Source: Pelotomaculum sp. UBA3103
Lineage (GTDB): Bacteria > Bacillota > Desulfotomaculia > Desulfotomaculales > Pelotomaculaceae
Length of the DNA: 16,833 nucleotides
Reading direction: 5' to 3'
NCBI GenBank assembly: GCA_002365855.1
Contig: DFAP01000109.1
Span: forward strand, 1-16,833
The notes beneath the pieces were generated by a model, which saw nothing but the letters and a program-made list of their open reading frames with translations, was not told the origin of the DNA and ran no database searches. Positions 6,536 to 13,353 of the stretch are shown in pieces (within the stretch, counting starts at the first letter, position 1; the number at the start of each line of letters is the position of its first letter). The translations under genes were made by a program, and so were the position numbers.

Positions 6536-7873
6536 TTATGTATCCTTATTATCAAGAGATTTTACAATGAGGGTCAGCCCCTGGCGTTCCAGTACTATTA
6601 CCTTTTCACCTTCATGGATAGTATGCCCATTTTTAGAAGTAGCCTTCCACATTTCGCCCTTTATTCTTATCTGCCCGTCAGGATTCAGCTCGCTGATGGC
6701 AACTCCCTGCTCATTAACAAATTCAGCTTCCCCGTGGACCGGCTTAAACCGGCGAATACGGGATATGCCCAGGACGACGATTGAAACAAAGACCGCTCCA
6801 ACTATACCTGTTCCGAAAGCCAGGACCTTAAACATGGAGAACCAGCCGGACGGCATTAACGGTTCCGCAGGGAAAAACAGAATGCCGAGAACGAGGCTAA
6901 TAACCCCGCCAACTCCCAGTACGCCGTAAGTGGGAGTGAAAAACTCAGCGATCAAAAGCCCTATTCCTAAAAGGATCAGAAGCCCTGCCGCCAGGTTGCC
7001 CTGGAATAAACCCATTCCAGCCAGACCCAGGATCAGGCTGATCGAACCCAATATTTCCGGTAAAAAGAATCCCGGTGAATAGAAGCCGATAATCAACCCG
7101 TAAATGCCCAGCATCAGCAGAATCATGGCCGTAGTGGGGTTGCTGACAATGGTGATAACCTGCTCGCTAAGGTTCATGGGGATGTTCGTGACACTTGCCC
7201 CGGAGGTATTCAGGGAAATACTGCCGGCGTTGGTCCGGGCTGCCGCACCCTGTGTCTTGTCCAACAATTCGTTTAAATTGGCTGCATTAAAGTCAACAAC
7301 CCCTTTATCAAGTGCTTCATTGTTATCAAGGGTCAGGTTCTCGGTGACGAATTTTTCTGCAAGGTCAGCCGGTCGCCCACGCTCACCGGCGATGCTCTTC
7401 ATATGGCCCGCCAGAAAATTTATGGTTTTTTGGTCTGCAGCCTGGGTGGCTTCCCCAGGCGCAGGCATGATTACCGGCATGGCCGCTCCGCAGGTCGTCC
7501 CAGGGGACATGGCCGCAATATGCCCGTTAATAAGGATGAATACACCAGCAGATGCCGCTATTGCACCCTGAGGGTTTACATAGGTGATTACAGGAACATT
7601 TGAAGCGGACATGGCCTGAAGGATATCCAGGGTAGCTGTTACCAGTCCGCCAGGTGTATTTATCAGGATGACGACAGCATCGGCATGGTTTTTTTCGGCC
7701 AGTTCCAGCCCCCTCTGTATATGCCTTGCTGTACCGGCTGTCACTGTGTCATCCACGTTGATAGAATAGACTATGGGCTGTTCGGCTGCTGCTGACGATG
7801 GATTGGCACAGCACAGCCACAAACAAGGTAGAAAAAACAAAATTACCAAGTAGGCCCAATTTCTTATGTTCAT
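6536..7873 (-). CDS. nfeD: Long-form NfeD membrane serine protease
   Basis: A 445-residue membrane-bound ClpP-class protease with a C-terminal NfeD domain. The N-terminus (1-30) is a signal peptide, with likely cleavage after SSAAA. The protease domain (about 34-215) shows INTPGG (71-76) and the serine motif AASAG with candidate nucleophile S109. A Lys near 149 could complete the Ser-Lys dyad by analogy with archaeal PH1510. Several transmembrane helices span about 240-370. The soluble OB-fold NfeD domain occupies about 383-440. The ribosome site is CGGGG, moderate. The slipin gene follows 23 bp later, the classic arrangement for protease and SPFH substrate or scaffold in membrane quality control. 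Confidence 0.93.
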   Translation of the reverse strand: MNIRNWAYLVILFFLPCLWLCCANPSSAAAEQPIVYSINVDDTVTAGTARHIQRGLELAEKNHADAVVILINTPGGLVTATLDILQAMSASNVPVITYVNPQGAIAASAGVFILINGHIAAMSPGTTCGAAMPVIMPAPGEATQAADQKTINFLAGHMKSIAGERGRPADLAEKFVTENLTLDNNEALDKGVVDFNAANLNELLDKTQGAAARTNAGSISLNTSGASVTNIPMNLSEQVITIVSNPTTAMILLMLGIYGLIIGFYSPGFFLPEILGSISLILGLAGMGLFQGNLAAGLLILLGIGLLIAEFFTPTYGVLGVGGVISLVLGILFFPAEPLMPSGWFSMFKVLAFGTGIVGAVFVSIVVLGISRIRRFKPVHGEAEFVNEQGVAISELNPDGQIRIKGEMWKATSKNGHTIHEGEKVIVLERQGLTLIVKSLDNKDT

Positions 7874-8045
7874 ATTGATTTACCCCGGTTTAATATGAAA
7901 GATTTTGATTGTTATCCTACTTTCAGGACGCAGGCTTTAATGCTTTTTCATATTCATTCTTGCCTTTTTATAAAGGCTTTATTTATTAAAATAAACAGTA
8001 GGTAATTAATACCAGCTACCCTGAACATTAATATTAATTAGTTTC

Positions 8046-8141
8046 TTAGAAGGATAAAATATTATTTGCGTGAATTACACCGTTAAATATGTACTTGCCG
8101 ACATCAATGATGGACCTATGAATAGTTGTTTAGACAATCAT
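8046..8141 (-). pseudogene. Possible small gene with a premature stop, inside a long intergenic gap
   Basis: The gap 7874-8327 has no clear gene. On the minus strand it holds TGGGAGGTGA (8160-8151), an almost ideal match to the 16S anti-Shine-Dalgarno sequence. It is followed at 8141 by ATG ATT GTC TAA. After that TAA the same frame continues open for 27 codons (TTIHRSIIDVGKYIFNG and on) to a stop at 8046. This looks like a tiny gene broken at codon 4, or a four-codon leader. It could also be chance in AT-rich DNA. The rest of the gap shows only a 6-bp GCCTTT/AAAGGC hairpin at 7962-7977. Confidence 0.25.
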
Positions 8142-8220
8142 ATTTGCAGGTCACCTCCCATTTTATGTAGAAATTTACATCAATGCATAAATTCGGGGTT
8201 AAATATGATTATATAACAAT

Positions 8221-8250
8221 TTGACTTTTTATATATTATTAAAATATTAA
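8221..8250 (+). promoter_or_regulatory. Promoter of the CoA-binding protein gene
   Basis: TTGACT (8221-8226) and TATTAA (8245-8250) are separated by 18 bp. An AAGGAG at 8263-8268 follows but leads to no usable reading frame. Confidence 0.5.
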
Positions 8251-8327
8251 GAATGTATTAAATAAGGAGCAGCTCATAAAAATAACTTACAGATATTAGT
8301 TTTTTAATGGATTTGGAGGGTGAAGAC

Positions 8328-8786
8328 GTGAAGACTACATCCAGTGCAGCAGTTAAAGATTTTTTGTCGCAAAGAGTGCTGGCGGTTGCCGGTGTTTCAA
8401 AGAACTCAAAGAAGTTCGGGAATGTTATTTACAGGGAGCTCAAGTCCAAAGGATACCAGCTTTACCCGGTAAATCCCAACGCGGATACCATACAGGGTGA
8501 GCGGTGCTACAACAGTTTAAAAGTTCTGCCGGAGGGGGTAGGCGGTGTGATTATAGTCACTCCCAAGTCTGAAACGGAAAAGGTCGTTAAAGATGCGGTT
8601 AATACTGGAATTCCCCGAATTTGGATCCAACAGGGGGCTGAAACCACAGAGGCTGTTTGTTTATGCCGGGAAAATGGAATAAGTGTTGTGCATGGCGAAT
8701 GCATCCTAATGTTTGCCGAACCTGTTGCTTTTCCCCACAGCGCACACCGGTTTATATGGCGTATGCTTGGGAAGCTCCCCAGCTGA
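8328..8786 (+). CDS. CoA-binding domain protein (YccU type)
   Basis: A single-domain Rossmann-fold protein of the CoA_binding_2 family, related to the CoA-binding part of succinyl-CoA synthetase; its biological role is unknown. The nucleotide-binding part reads VAGVSKNSKKFGNVIYREL, then YPVNPN. Next come the GVIIVTPKSE segment, the GIPRIWIQQGAE strand and the HGECILMF end strand. I place the start at GTG 8328 because GGAGGG (8315-8320) lies 7 nt upstream. An ATG at 8307 would add seven residues, overlap that ribosome site and lack one of its own. The protein is then 152 residues, close to the usual 130-150. The gene stands alone. Confidence 0.9.
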   Translation: MKTTSSAAVKDFLSQRVLAVAGVSKNSKKFGNVIYRELKSKGYQLYPVNPNADTIQGERCYNSLKVLPEGVGGVIIVTPKSETEKVVKDAVNTGIPRIWIQQGAETTEAVCLCRENGISVVHGECILMFAEPVAFPHSAHRFIWRMLGKLPS

Positions 8787-9060
8787 TTTTTAATTTAAAA
8801 TTATTGAAACTTGGTCGGTATATAATAAATTTCCATCCTTAACATAATTATTTTTTAGTCATAAATTTATTTTATAATAACTATTTTTTATCGCCTCACC
8901 ATTTTGATTCTAAGCCACGATATTTAACTGGGCAGGGTGTTTGTACCTGGATATTTAATGTTTATTCCATAAAATTAATAAAGAGCATCATTTGGATAAT
9001 ACTCTCATAAAAAATATAAACGAGCGGTCCTAGTTGAGTTGAGCAAAAAATTCTCTGATA

Positions 9061-10026
9061 TTACAGGGATGAGTTTCTGGAGTGCAATATTTCCTCATCC
9101 AATGCTTGCGTTTGTGCACCCTCGTTCTTGACCCCGCTGAACGCCCGGCCGAGATGTCTTAGCAGAAGAGTACTGATAAAAGCCGCGGCGGTCAACAGCA
9201 CAATTGTCGCCCCCGCTGCAGATCCCCAGTAGTAGGATAAAACCAAACCGGTCACACCCATAACAAGAGCGATAGCAACAGATACCAGGTGATACTGCCG
9301 GATATTGGAAGTGATATTTCGAGCCGCCGCAGCGGGAAGCACCAACAGCGAATTGATAATCAGCAGGCCGACCCACTGTATGGCGGAGGTTACCACGACA
9401 GCAGTTAGAATGCAGAAAATAATCTCTATCAGCCTGATATTAATACCCCTGCTTCTCGCCAGTGAAGAGTTTATACTTACAAGTAACAGGCTGTTGAACA
9501 AGAAACCCCAGAACAGGATGACCAGCAAAGAAACACCTGCAAGCATCAGGAGTTCGTGGGGAGCAATACCGAGGATGTCTCCAATAAGGTAGCGCGAATA
9601 CTTGTTGAAACCTCCTCCGCGGGAGAGGATCACAATGCCCAAGGCCACGGCTGTACTGGAAAAAACGGCAATTATTGTATCTGTTGAGGCGTTGAGTAGG
9701 CTCTTTACCAGTGTAATGGTTACAGCCAGTAAAACTGAAAAAAGCAACATAGCCCACAAGGGATCCCTGAAACCAAGGATTACTCCTATGGCTATTCCAG
9801 TCAGAGCGGAGTGACCCAGCGCGTCAGAGAAGAAAGCCATCCTGTTATTTACGATCATAGTGCCCAGGATGCCAAAAACCGGTGTAATGATTAATACGGC
9901 CAGCAGGGCGTTCAACATGAAAATGTGTCGTGCCCATTCAAACGGAAGCGCCTGTCCCAGCATATTATAAATGATTTCAAACATTAATTTTCCCCCGTCG
10001 AATGGTCGGTACATATTTCGAAACAT
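9061..10026 (-). CDS. znuB: Zinc ABC transporter permease (ABC-3 family)
   Basis: Membrane subunit of a zinc (or manganese) importer. It is very hydrophobic, with about eight to nine helices. The family signature near the N-terminus reads NNRMAFFSDALGHSALTGIAIG. Later segments (QWVGLLIINSLLVLPAAAARN, LSYYWGSAAGATIVLL) are typical of ABC-3 permeases. Two starts are possible. The ATG at 10026 overlaps the ATPase stop as TAATG, which favours coupled translation. An ATG at 9984 has a better ribosome site (GGGGGA, 7 nt spacing) and gives the more usual N-terminus. It is the last gene of the regulator-transporter operon. Confidence 0.93.
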   Translation of the reverse strand: MFRNMYRPFDGGKLMFEIIYNMLGQALPFEWARHIFMLNALLAVLIITPVFGILGTMIVNNRMAFFSDALGHSALTGIAIGVILGFRDPLWAMLLFSVLLAVTITLVKSLLNASTDTIIAVFSSTAVALGIVILSRGGGFNKYSRYLIGDILGIAPHELLMLAGVSLLVILFWGFLFNSLLLVSINSSLARSRGINIRLIEIIFCILTAVVVTSAIQWVGLLIINSLLVLPAAAARNITSNIRQYHLVSVAIALVMGVTGLVLSYYWGSAAGATIVLLTAAAFISTLLLRHLGRAFSGVKNEGAQTQALDEEILHSRNSSL

Positions 10027-10793
10027 TACTTACCAAGCCAAACAGTGCCGAATGCCTGAACGGCTTTTTGATTGCTGAATACTTCCTCCGGTGTGCCTGA
10101 GCACTGAACCGTCTTATTTAATAAAACAACACGGTCAGCATGCTTAAGGACCATATCCAGGTCATGAGATACCAGGATAATGGATAAATCAAATTGGTGC
10201 CTCAGGTCTGAAACAATCCGGTAAAAATTTGTTTTACCCGGGCGGTCGACACCCCAGATGGGTTCATCCAGAAGAAGCAGGTCCGGAATTGGTTCGAGAG
10301 CAAGAGCCAGGAGGAACCTTTGCAGTTCCCCCCCTGATAAATCTCCAAGGCGCCGGTCAATGAGGTGTTCAGCCTGCACCCGGGAAAGACTGTAAAGGAT
10401 TCGTTCCCTCAGCTTTCTTAAATGTTTAAACCAGACGGGTATTCCCGTCTGACTGGCCGAAAACAGGTCCATGACACTGATAGGCGCGCCCGTATCAAAT
10501 TCTATGCGCTGCGGGATGTAACCTATGACCGGCTTTCTTATGCGGGCGTCACTGTTATCCAGGAATCTTAGTTCACCGGTGTGCGGTATTTCACCGAGCA
10601 TAGCTCTCAATAGCGTGCTCTTTCCTGCCCCGTTGGGCCCTACCAGCGCGGTAAGCTCTCCACAGTGAATATGTAAATTAACATTATCCAGGATAACGGA
10701 CTTGCCGTACGCGACCCCGAAGTTCTCCACCTTAGTGCAGCACAGGCCGCAGGTGGCCTTTATTGATTCATCAGCGCTATGATGCTGGTGCAT
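10026..10793 (-). CDS. znuC: Zinc ABC transporter ATP-binding protein
   Basis: Cytoplasmic ATPase that powers metal uptake with the permease and binding lipoprotein encoded beside it. Motifs are complete: Walker A GPNGAGKST (52-60), Q-loop Q95, signature LSGGE (152-156), Walker B LLLLDEP with D176/E177, and switch H210 in SHD. It is 255 residues long. The N-terminus is unusual: about 20 extra residues before the ABC domain are rich in metal-ligand residues (H2, H4, H5 and C15, C18, C19 in CGLCC). Its ATG overlaps the stop of the upstream binding-protein gene as TAATG, and its own stop overlaps the permease ATG the same way, so translation is likely coupled. Confidence 0.95.
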   Translation of the reverse strand: MHQHHSADESIKATCGLCCTKVENFGVAYGKSVILDNVNLHIHCGELTALVGPNGAGKSTLLRAMLGEIPHTGELRFLDNSDARIRKPVIGYIPQRIEFDTGAPISVMDLFSASQTGIPVWFKHLRKLRERILYSLSRVQAEHLIDRRLGDLSGGELQRFLLALALEPIPDLLLLDEPIWGVDRPGKTNFYRIVSDLRHQFDLSIILVSHDLDMVLKHADRVVLLNKTVQCSGTPEEVFSNQKAVQAFGTVWLGK

Positions 10794-11728
10794 TAATTTA
10801 ACACTTCCAGTAAAGTCTTTAAGTTTTCTTCCATGATATTTAAATAAGAGTCAGCTTCCATGAGACCACTGACTGCAGGGTCAAGAACATAGACTTTCGC
10901 ATCAGTCTCACGTGCGATGGTTGCCGCAGCCTTGTTGGGGTACTGGGGCTCTGTGAAAAGCGCCTTGACCTTTAATTCCTTTACTGTTTTTATGGTATCT
11001 GCCAGTTCAGAGGCACTTGGTTCAGAACCCGGCTCACGTTCAATAACTGATACAATATTTAAGCCGAATTCCTCCGCGAAATACGGAAATGCCTCGTGAA
11101 AAGTTATGATGTCCCGGTTATTGATTTGCGACAATTCCTGGTGCATACGGGTACGCAGCGCTTCCAGTTTAGCTACGTAATCAGCTGAATTGCTGTAGTA
11201 TTTATCTGCATGAACAGGGTCGAGGGCAATCAATTGTTCGGTAATGTTTTTTACTTCCTGTATAGCATGAGTTATACTGACCCAGACGTGTGGATTTTCT
11301 TCGCCTACTTCGCTTTTTATAAGCGGTATTCCCCGGCTGGCTTCAATAACTTTTATCTCCGGCAGCTGAATTAATAGTTTTTCCATGAATGATTCCATAC
11401 CGGCGCCGTTGATTACTAAGATACTTGCTTTCTCCAGATTTTTAAGATCTTCGGTGGTTAACTGGTAATCGTGAAGGCACCCGGTGACCGGCCTGGTCAT
11501 GTTGACGATATTTACGCCGGGTATGTCCTTGGCAATATTCAGGGTCATTATGTACATAGGGTAAAAAGAAGTGGCGATCGTGATCTCATTCTCACCGCCG
11601 CCAGCTGGCGCCGGCGGACCGGCAGGCTTGCTGCCGCACCCGGCCATCAGGAACATACTCAGAAAGGCCGCTGCTGTTAATAACAACATCCTTTTTATTG
11701 CAACCAAGCTTCGTATAAACATAAACAT
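10793..11728 (-). CDS. znuA: Zinc ABC transporter substrate-binding lipoprotein
   Basis: Extracytoplasmic, lipid-anchored metal receptor that hands zinc to the permease. A signal peptide ends in the lipobox LMAGC (lipidated C31), followed by a Pro/Gly linker. The cluster A-I fold carries likely ligands H86 (CLHDY), H147 (NPHVW), H211 (TFHEAF) and D283 (VLDP). Three His plus Asp fits zinc binders such as TroA and AdcA better than manganese binders, which have Glu third. The His-rich loop of proteobacterial ZnuA is missing. A strong GGGGAGG site precedes the ATG. The gene begins 90 bp after the Fur-family regulator, so it could share that transcript. Length, 311, is normal. Confidence 0.94.
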   Translation of the reverse strand: MFMFIRSLVAIKRMLLLTAAAFLSMFLMAGCGSKPAGPPAPAGGGENEITIATSFYPMYIMTLNIAKDIPGVNIVNMTRPVTGCLHDYQLTTEDLKNLEKASILVINGAGMESFMEKLLIQLPEIKVIEASRGIPLIKSEVGEENPHVWVSITHAIQEVKNITEQLIALDPVHADKYYSNSADYVAKLEALRTRMHQELSQINNRDIITFHEAFPYFAEEFGLNIVSVIEREPGSEPSASELADTIKTVKELKVKALFTEPQYPNKAAATIARETDAKVYVLDPAVSGLMEADSYLNIMEENLKTLLEVLN

Positions 11729-11818
11729 AGCACACCCTCCCCAAGAAATTAATTGGAAAAATTTTAATTCTAAGGCTTATACGTATTTTGTTTACCTACT
11801 TTAAACGCACCCGTTTCT

Positions 11819-12244
11819 TTAATTAACCCGGCAATCAGAGCAGTAGCCGAGTATTTCGAAGGCATGTTCCACTACCTTAAAGTTTGCCTGCTGAGCCAGG
11901 GTCCGGGCTATCCCTTCCATGGGGCAGTAAGCCATGCAGAACGACCTGCCGCAGGAAATGCATACCAGGTGGTGATGATGAAGGCCAACACTTATTTTAT
12001 AACGGGTTGTTTTTTTACCCTGGTGTCCGATTGTGCATACTATCCCTAGATTGCAGAGAACCTTAAGGGTGCGGTATACCGTGTCCGGACTGAGCTCCGG
12101 AAATTTGTCCCGCAGCTGTTCTAGCAGTTCTTTTACCGATAAGGGCTCACCCCCTTTGACAAGCTTTTCAATTATTTCACGCCGCTGGGGTGTAAACTTG
12201 TAACCCCTGTCTTTTAGTATTGTTAGAACTTGTTGTTTATCCAT
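11819..12244 (-). CDS. zur: Fur-family metalloregulator, probably Zur
   Basis: A 141-residue Fur-type repressor. The N-terminal winged helix contains GYKFTPQRREII and the recognition helix SPDTVYRTLKVL (about 52-63). The dimer and metal domain has an HHHH cluster (89-92), a CISC pair (C95, C98), H127 and a second CSDC pair (C135, C138), which together form the structural zinc site. The family covers Fe, Zn, Mn and peroxide sensors. I call this Zur because it heads a zinc uptake operon and no iron or peroxide gene is near. A palindrome overlaps its promoter region, suggesting self-regulation. Family is firm; metal specificity is inferred from context. Confidence 0.88.
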   Translation of the reverse strand: MDKQQVLTILKDRGYKFTPQRREIIEKLVKGGEPLSVKELLEQLRDKFPELSPDTVYRTLKVLCNLGIVCTIGHQGKKTTRYKISVGLHHHHLVCISCGRSFCMAYCPMEGIARTLAQQANFKVVEHAFEILGYCSDCRVN

Positions 12245-12257
12245 ATTCCACCCTAAT

Positions 12258-12284
12258 TAAGATTATTCTTATTTAATAATTATA
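12258..12284 (-). promoter_or_regulatory. Promoter -10 and candidate operator of the zur-znu operon
   Basis: On the minus strand TATAAT lies at 12284-12279. Just downstream, around the expected transcription start, is the palindrome TAAGA-N4-TCTTA (12258-12271). The arms sit in AT-rich DNA, as Fur-family boxes do, though the sequence does not match the Bacillus Zur or Fur consensus I remember. The -35 region (TGTTCA at 12307-12302, 17 bp spacing) is poor. Confidence 0.45.
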
Positions 12285-12300
12285 CTAAATACTATCTTGC

Positions 12301-12676
12301 CTGAACAGCATTTGTTATAATTTTATAATTTTTTATGTAAATAATATTTGACAGGGGAAGATTTATGACAGGCAGTAAGGATCAGGTCTGGAAGAAAGCC
12401 GAAATTGACTGGAGATTCTCTAAGGAATCAGATGGGGCATTCCGCTCGTAGCGGAACAAATAGATATAATATTAAACTGGCGGATGTGGGTTGGAAGTCA
12501 CTGAGGAAGTTCTTGGATTTGGTCCAGAAATAAAGTTTTAGCTCTAAACCATGTGTGTGAGGCATGGCAGCCGCATGAGCGGGGAAGGAGGCAGCATATG
12601 AGCTTTTTTGCTGTGAGGATAAGAGACCTAATAAGAGTAAGAAGTAACTGGGTATGATAGTAAACAGGTGTCAGAT
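12301..12676. other. Structured stretch with no recognised gene
   Basis: No family-recognisable protein in any frame. It holds short plus-strand frames: 28 codons from ATG 12365 behind AGGGGAAG, 33 codons from ATG 12432, and 19 codons from ATG 12598 behind a near-perfect AAGGAGG (12586-12592). Local hairpins are TTCCGCT/AGCGGAA (12440-12456), CCATG/CATGG (12549-12567), CCGC/GCGG (12571-12582) and CAGCA/TGCTG (12592-12613). It is more GC-rich than the AT-rich DNA on both sides. It may be an uncharacterised structured RNA or a decayed gene or mobile element. A TTGACA at 12348-12353 has no matching -10 box. Confidence 0.35.
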
Positions 12677-12690
12677 CTAACTGTCACCTG
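12665..12690 (-). terminator. Hairpin at the end of the response-regulator gene
   Basis: CAGGTGTCAG (12665-12674) and CTGTCACCTG (12681-12690) pair with one T-T mismatch around a 6-nt loop. The hairpin includes the last codons of the receiver gene. On the minus strand only a short TTTACT follows, so it is a weak terminator at best. Confidence 0.45.
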
Positions 12691-13075
12691 GTGGGTCCAG
12701 AGTATGATCATTTTGTATGAGCGCTTTTTCGACAGACTGTAGTAAACGGTCAACACAATAGGGTTTGACAACAAAATCAAAAGCGCCGCCTTGAAAAGTT
12801 CTTCTTACTATTTCCTTACTGTTCGTAGAACTGACAATTATTATCTTTGTCTCAGGTTTCAGCTCCAAAATTTGATCTAATGCTTCAATTCCGCTTAAAT
12901 TAGGCATACAGATATCCATTGTTACCAGATCCGGATTTAATTCCTGGAAATATGTAACGGCTTCTTCTCCATTTTTTGCTTCACCTATGACCTCGTAACC
13001 ATGTTTGGTGAGGATCTCCCTAAGCATCTTCCGGGCAAAAAAACTGTCATCAACTACCATTATGCGTTTACCCAA
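12677..13075 (-). CDS. CheY-like single-domain response regulator
   Basis: A stand-alone receiver domain. Phosphorylation by an unknown histidine kinase would change its partner binding; there is no output domain. From the TTG start the acidic pocket is D9/D10 (VVDDS), the phosphoacceptor is D54 (TMDICMP), the switch Ser/Thr lie in VSST (about 82-84) and the conserved Lys is K104 (KPY). I chose TTG at 13075 because AAGGGAGGG lies 6 nt upstream. An ATG at 13099 is in frame, but it lies upstream of that ribosome site and has none of its own. The length of about 132 residues is typical of CheY. No kinase or chemotaxis gene is in the window. Confidence 0.9.
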   Translation of the reverse strand: MGKRIMVVDDSFFARKMLREILTKHGYEVIGEAKNGEEAVTYFQELNPDLVTMDICMPNLSGIEALDQILELKPETKIIIVSSTNSKEIVRRTFQGGAFDFVVKPYCVDRLLQSVEKALIQNDHTLDPPGDS

Positions 13076-13265
13076 CAAGATCCCTCCCTTAAAATACATT
13101 TTATTTCACAATATTTACTTATACAAGCAATTTCTTCTATAAATTTACCTTATCGACAAAAGTATACATAATCCTACATAATACATAAAAAACGTCCTTT
13201 ATTGAAATTTAAGTATATCCCCCTCGGGTATTTTTTTATTTAGGAATAAAAGAAGTTACGCAGGG

Positions 13266-13326
13266 CACCAATATTGGTGTGAGCAATTAGTCTCCAAGCA
13301 GTCAAATTAGCATCTATCTTAAGATA
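13266..13326 (+). promoter_or_regulatory. Two perfect palindromes upstream of the ThDP enzyme gene
   Basis: CACCAATATTGGTG (13266-13279, 14 bp) and TATCTTAAGATA (13315-13326, 12 bp) lie 75 and 28 bp before the ATG at 13354. Such exact dyads in a leader suggest operator sites. No matching regulator is encoded nearby and no clear -35/-10 pair was seen. Confidence 0.35.
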
Positions 13327-13353
13327 AGAAAAATAAAACCGGGGGTTATATAG

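Noticed and set aside
7962..7985. GCCTTT/AAAGGC hairpin followed by a T-rich stretch as a plus-strand terminator
   Set aside because: There is no plus-strand gene upstream of it, the stem is only 6 bp and the T-run is interrupted.
10026..11728. Manganese rather than zinc transporter
   Set aside because: The third ligand of the binding protein is His (H211), not the Glu typical of manganese binders, and the neighbouring regulator is Fur-type, not DtxR/MntR-type. Zinc is preferred but not proven.
12379..12402. Resemblance to the conserved SRP RNA core (CAGGTC, GGAAG, AGC)
   Set aside because: Only the asymmetric-loop-like letters match. The other half of helix 8 and the flanking long stem of SRP RNA are absent.
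12568..12600. Resemblance to group II intron domain V (AGCCGCATGAGCGGGGAA)
   Set aside because: The 5' strand looks similar, but the 3' strand that should pair with it does not, and there is no domain VI or reverse transcriptase.
13148..13160. Sigma-D-like -10 (GTCGATAA on the minus strand) upstream of the CheY-like gene
   Set aside because: No TAAA -35 at the required distance, and no other motility gene in the window.
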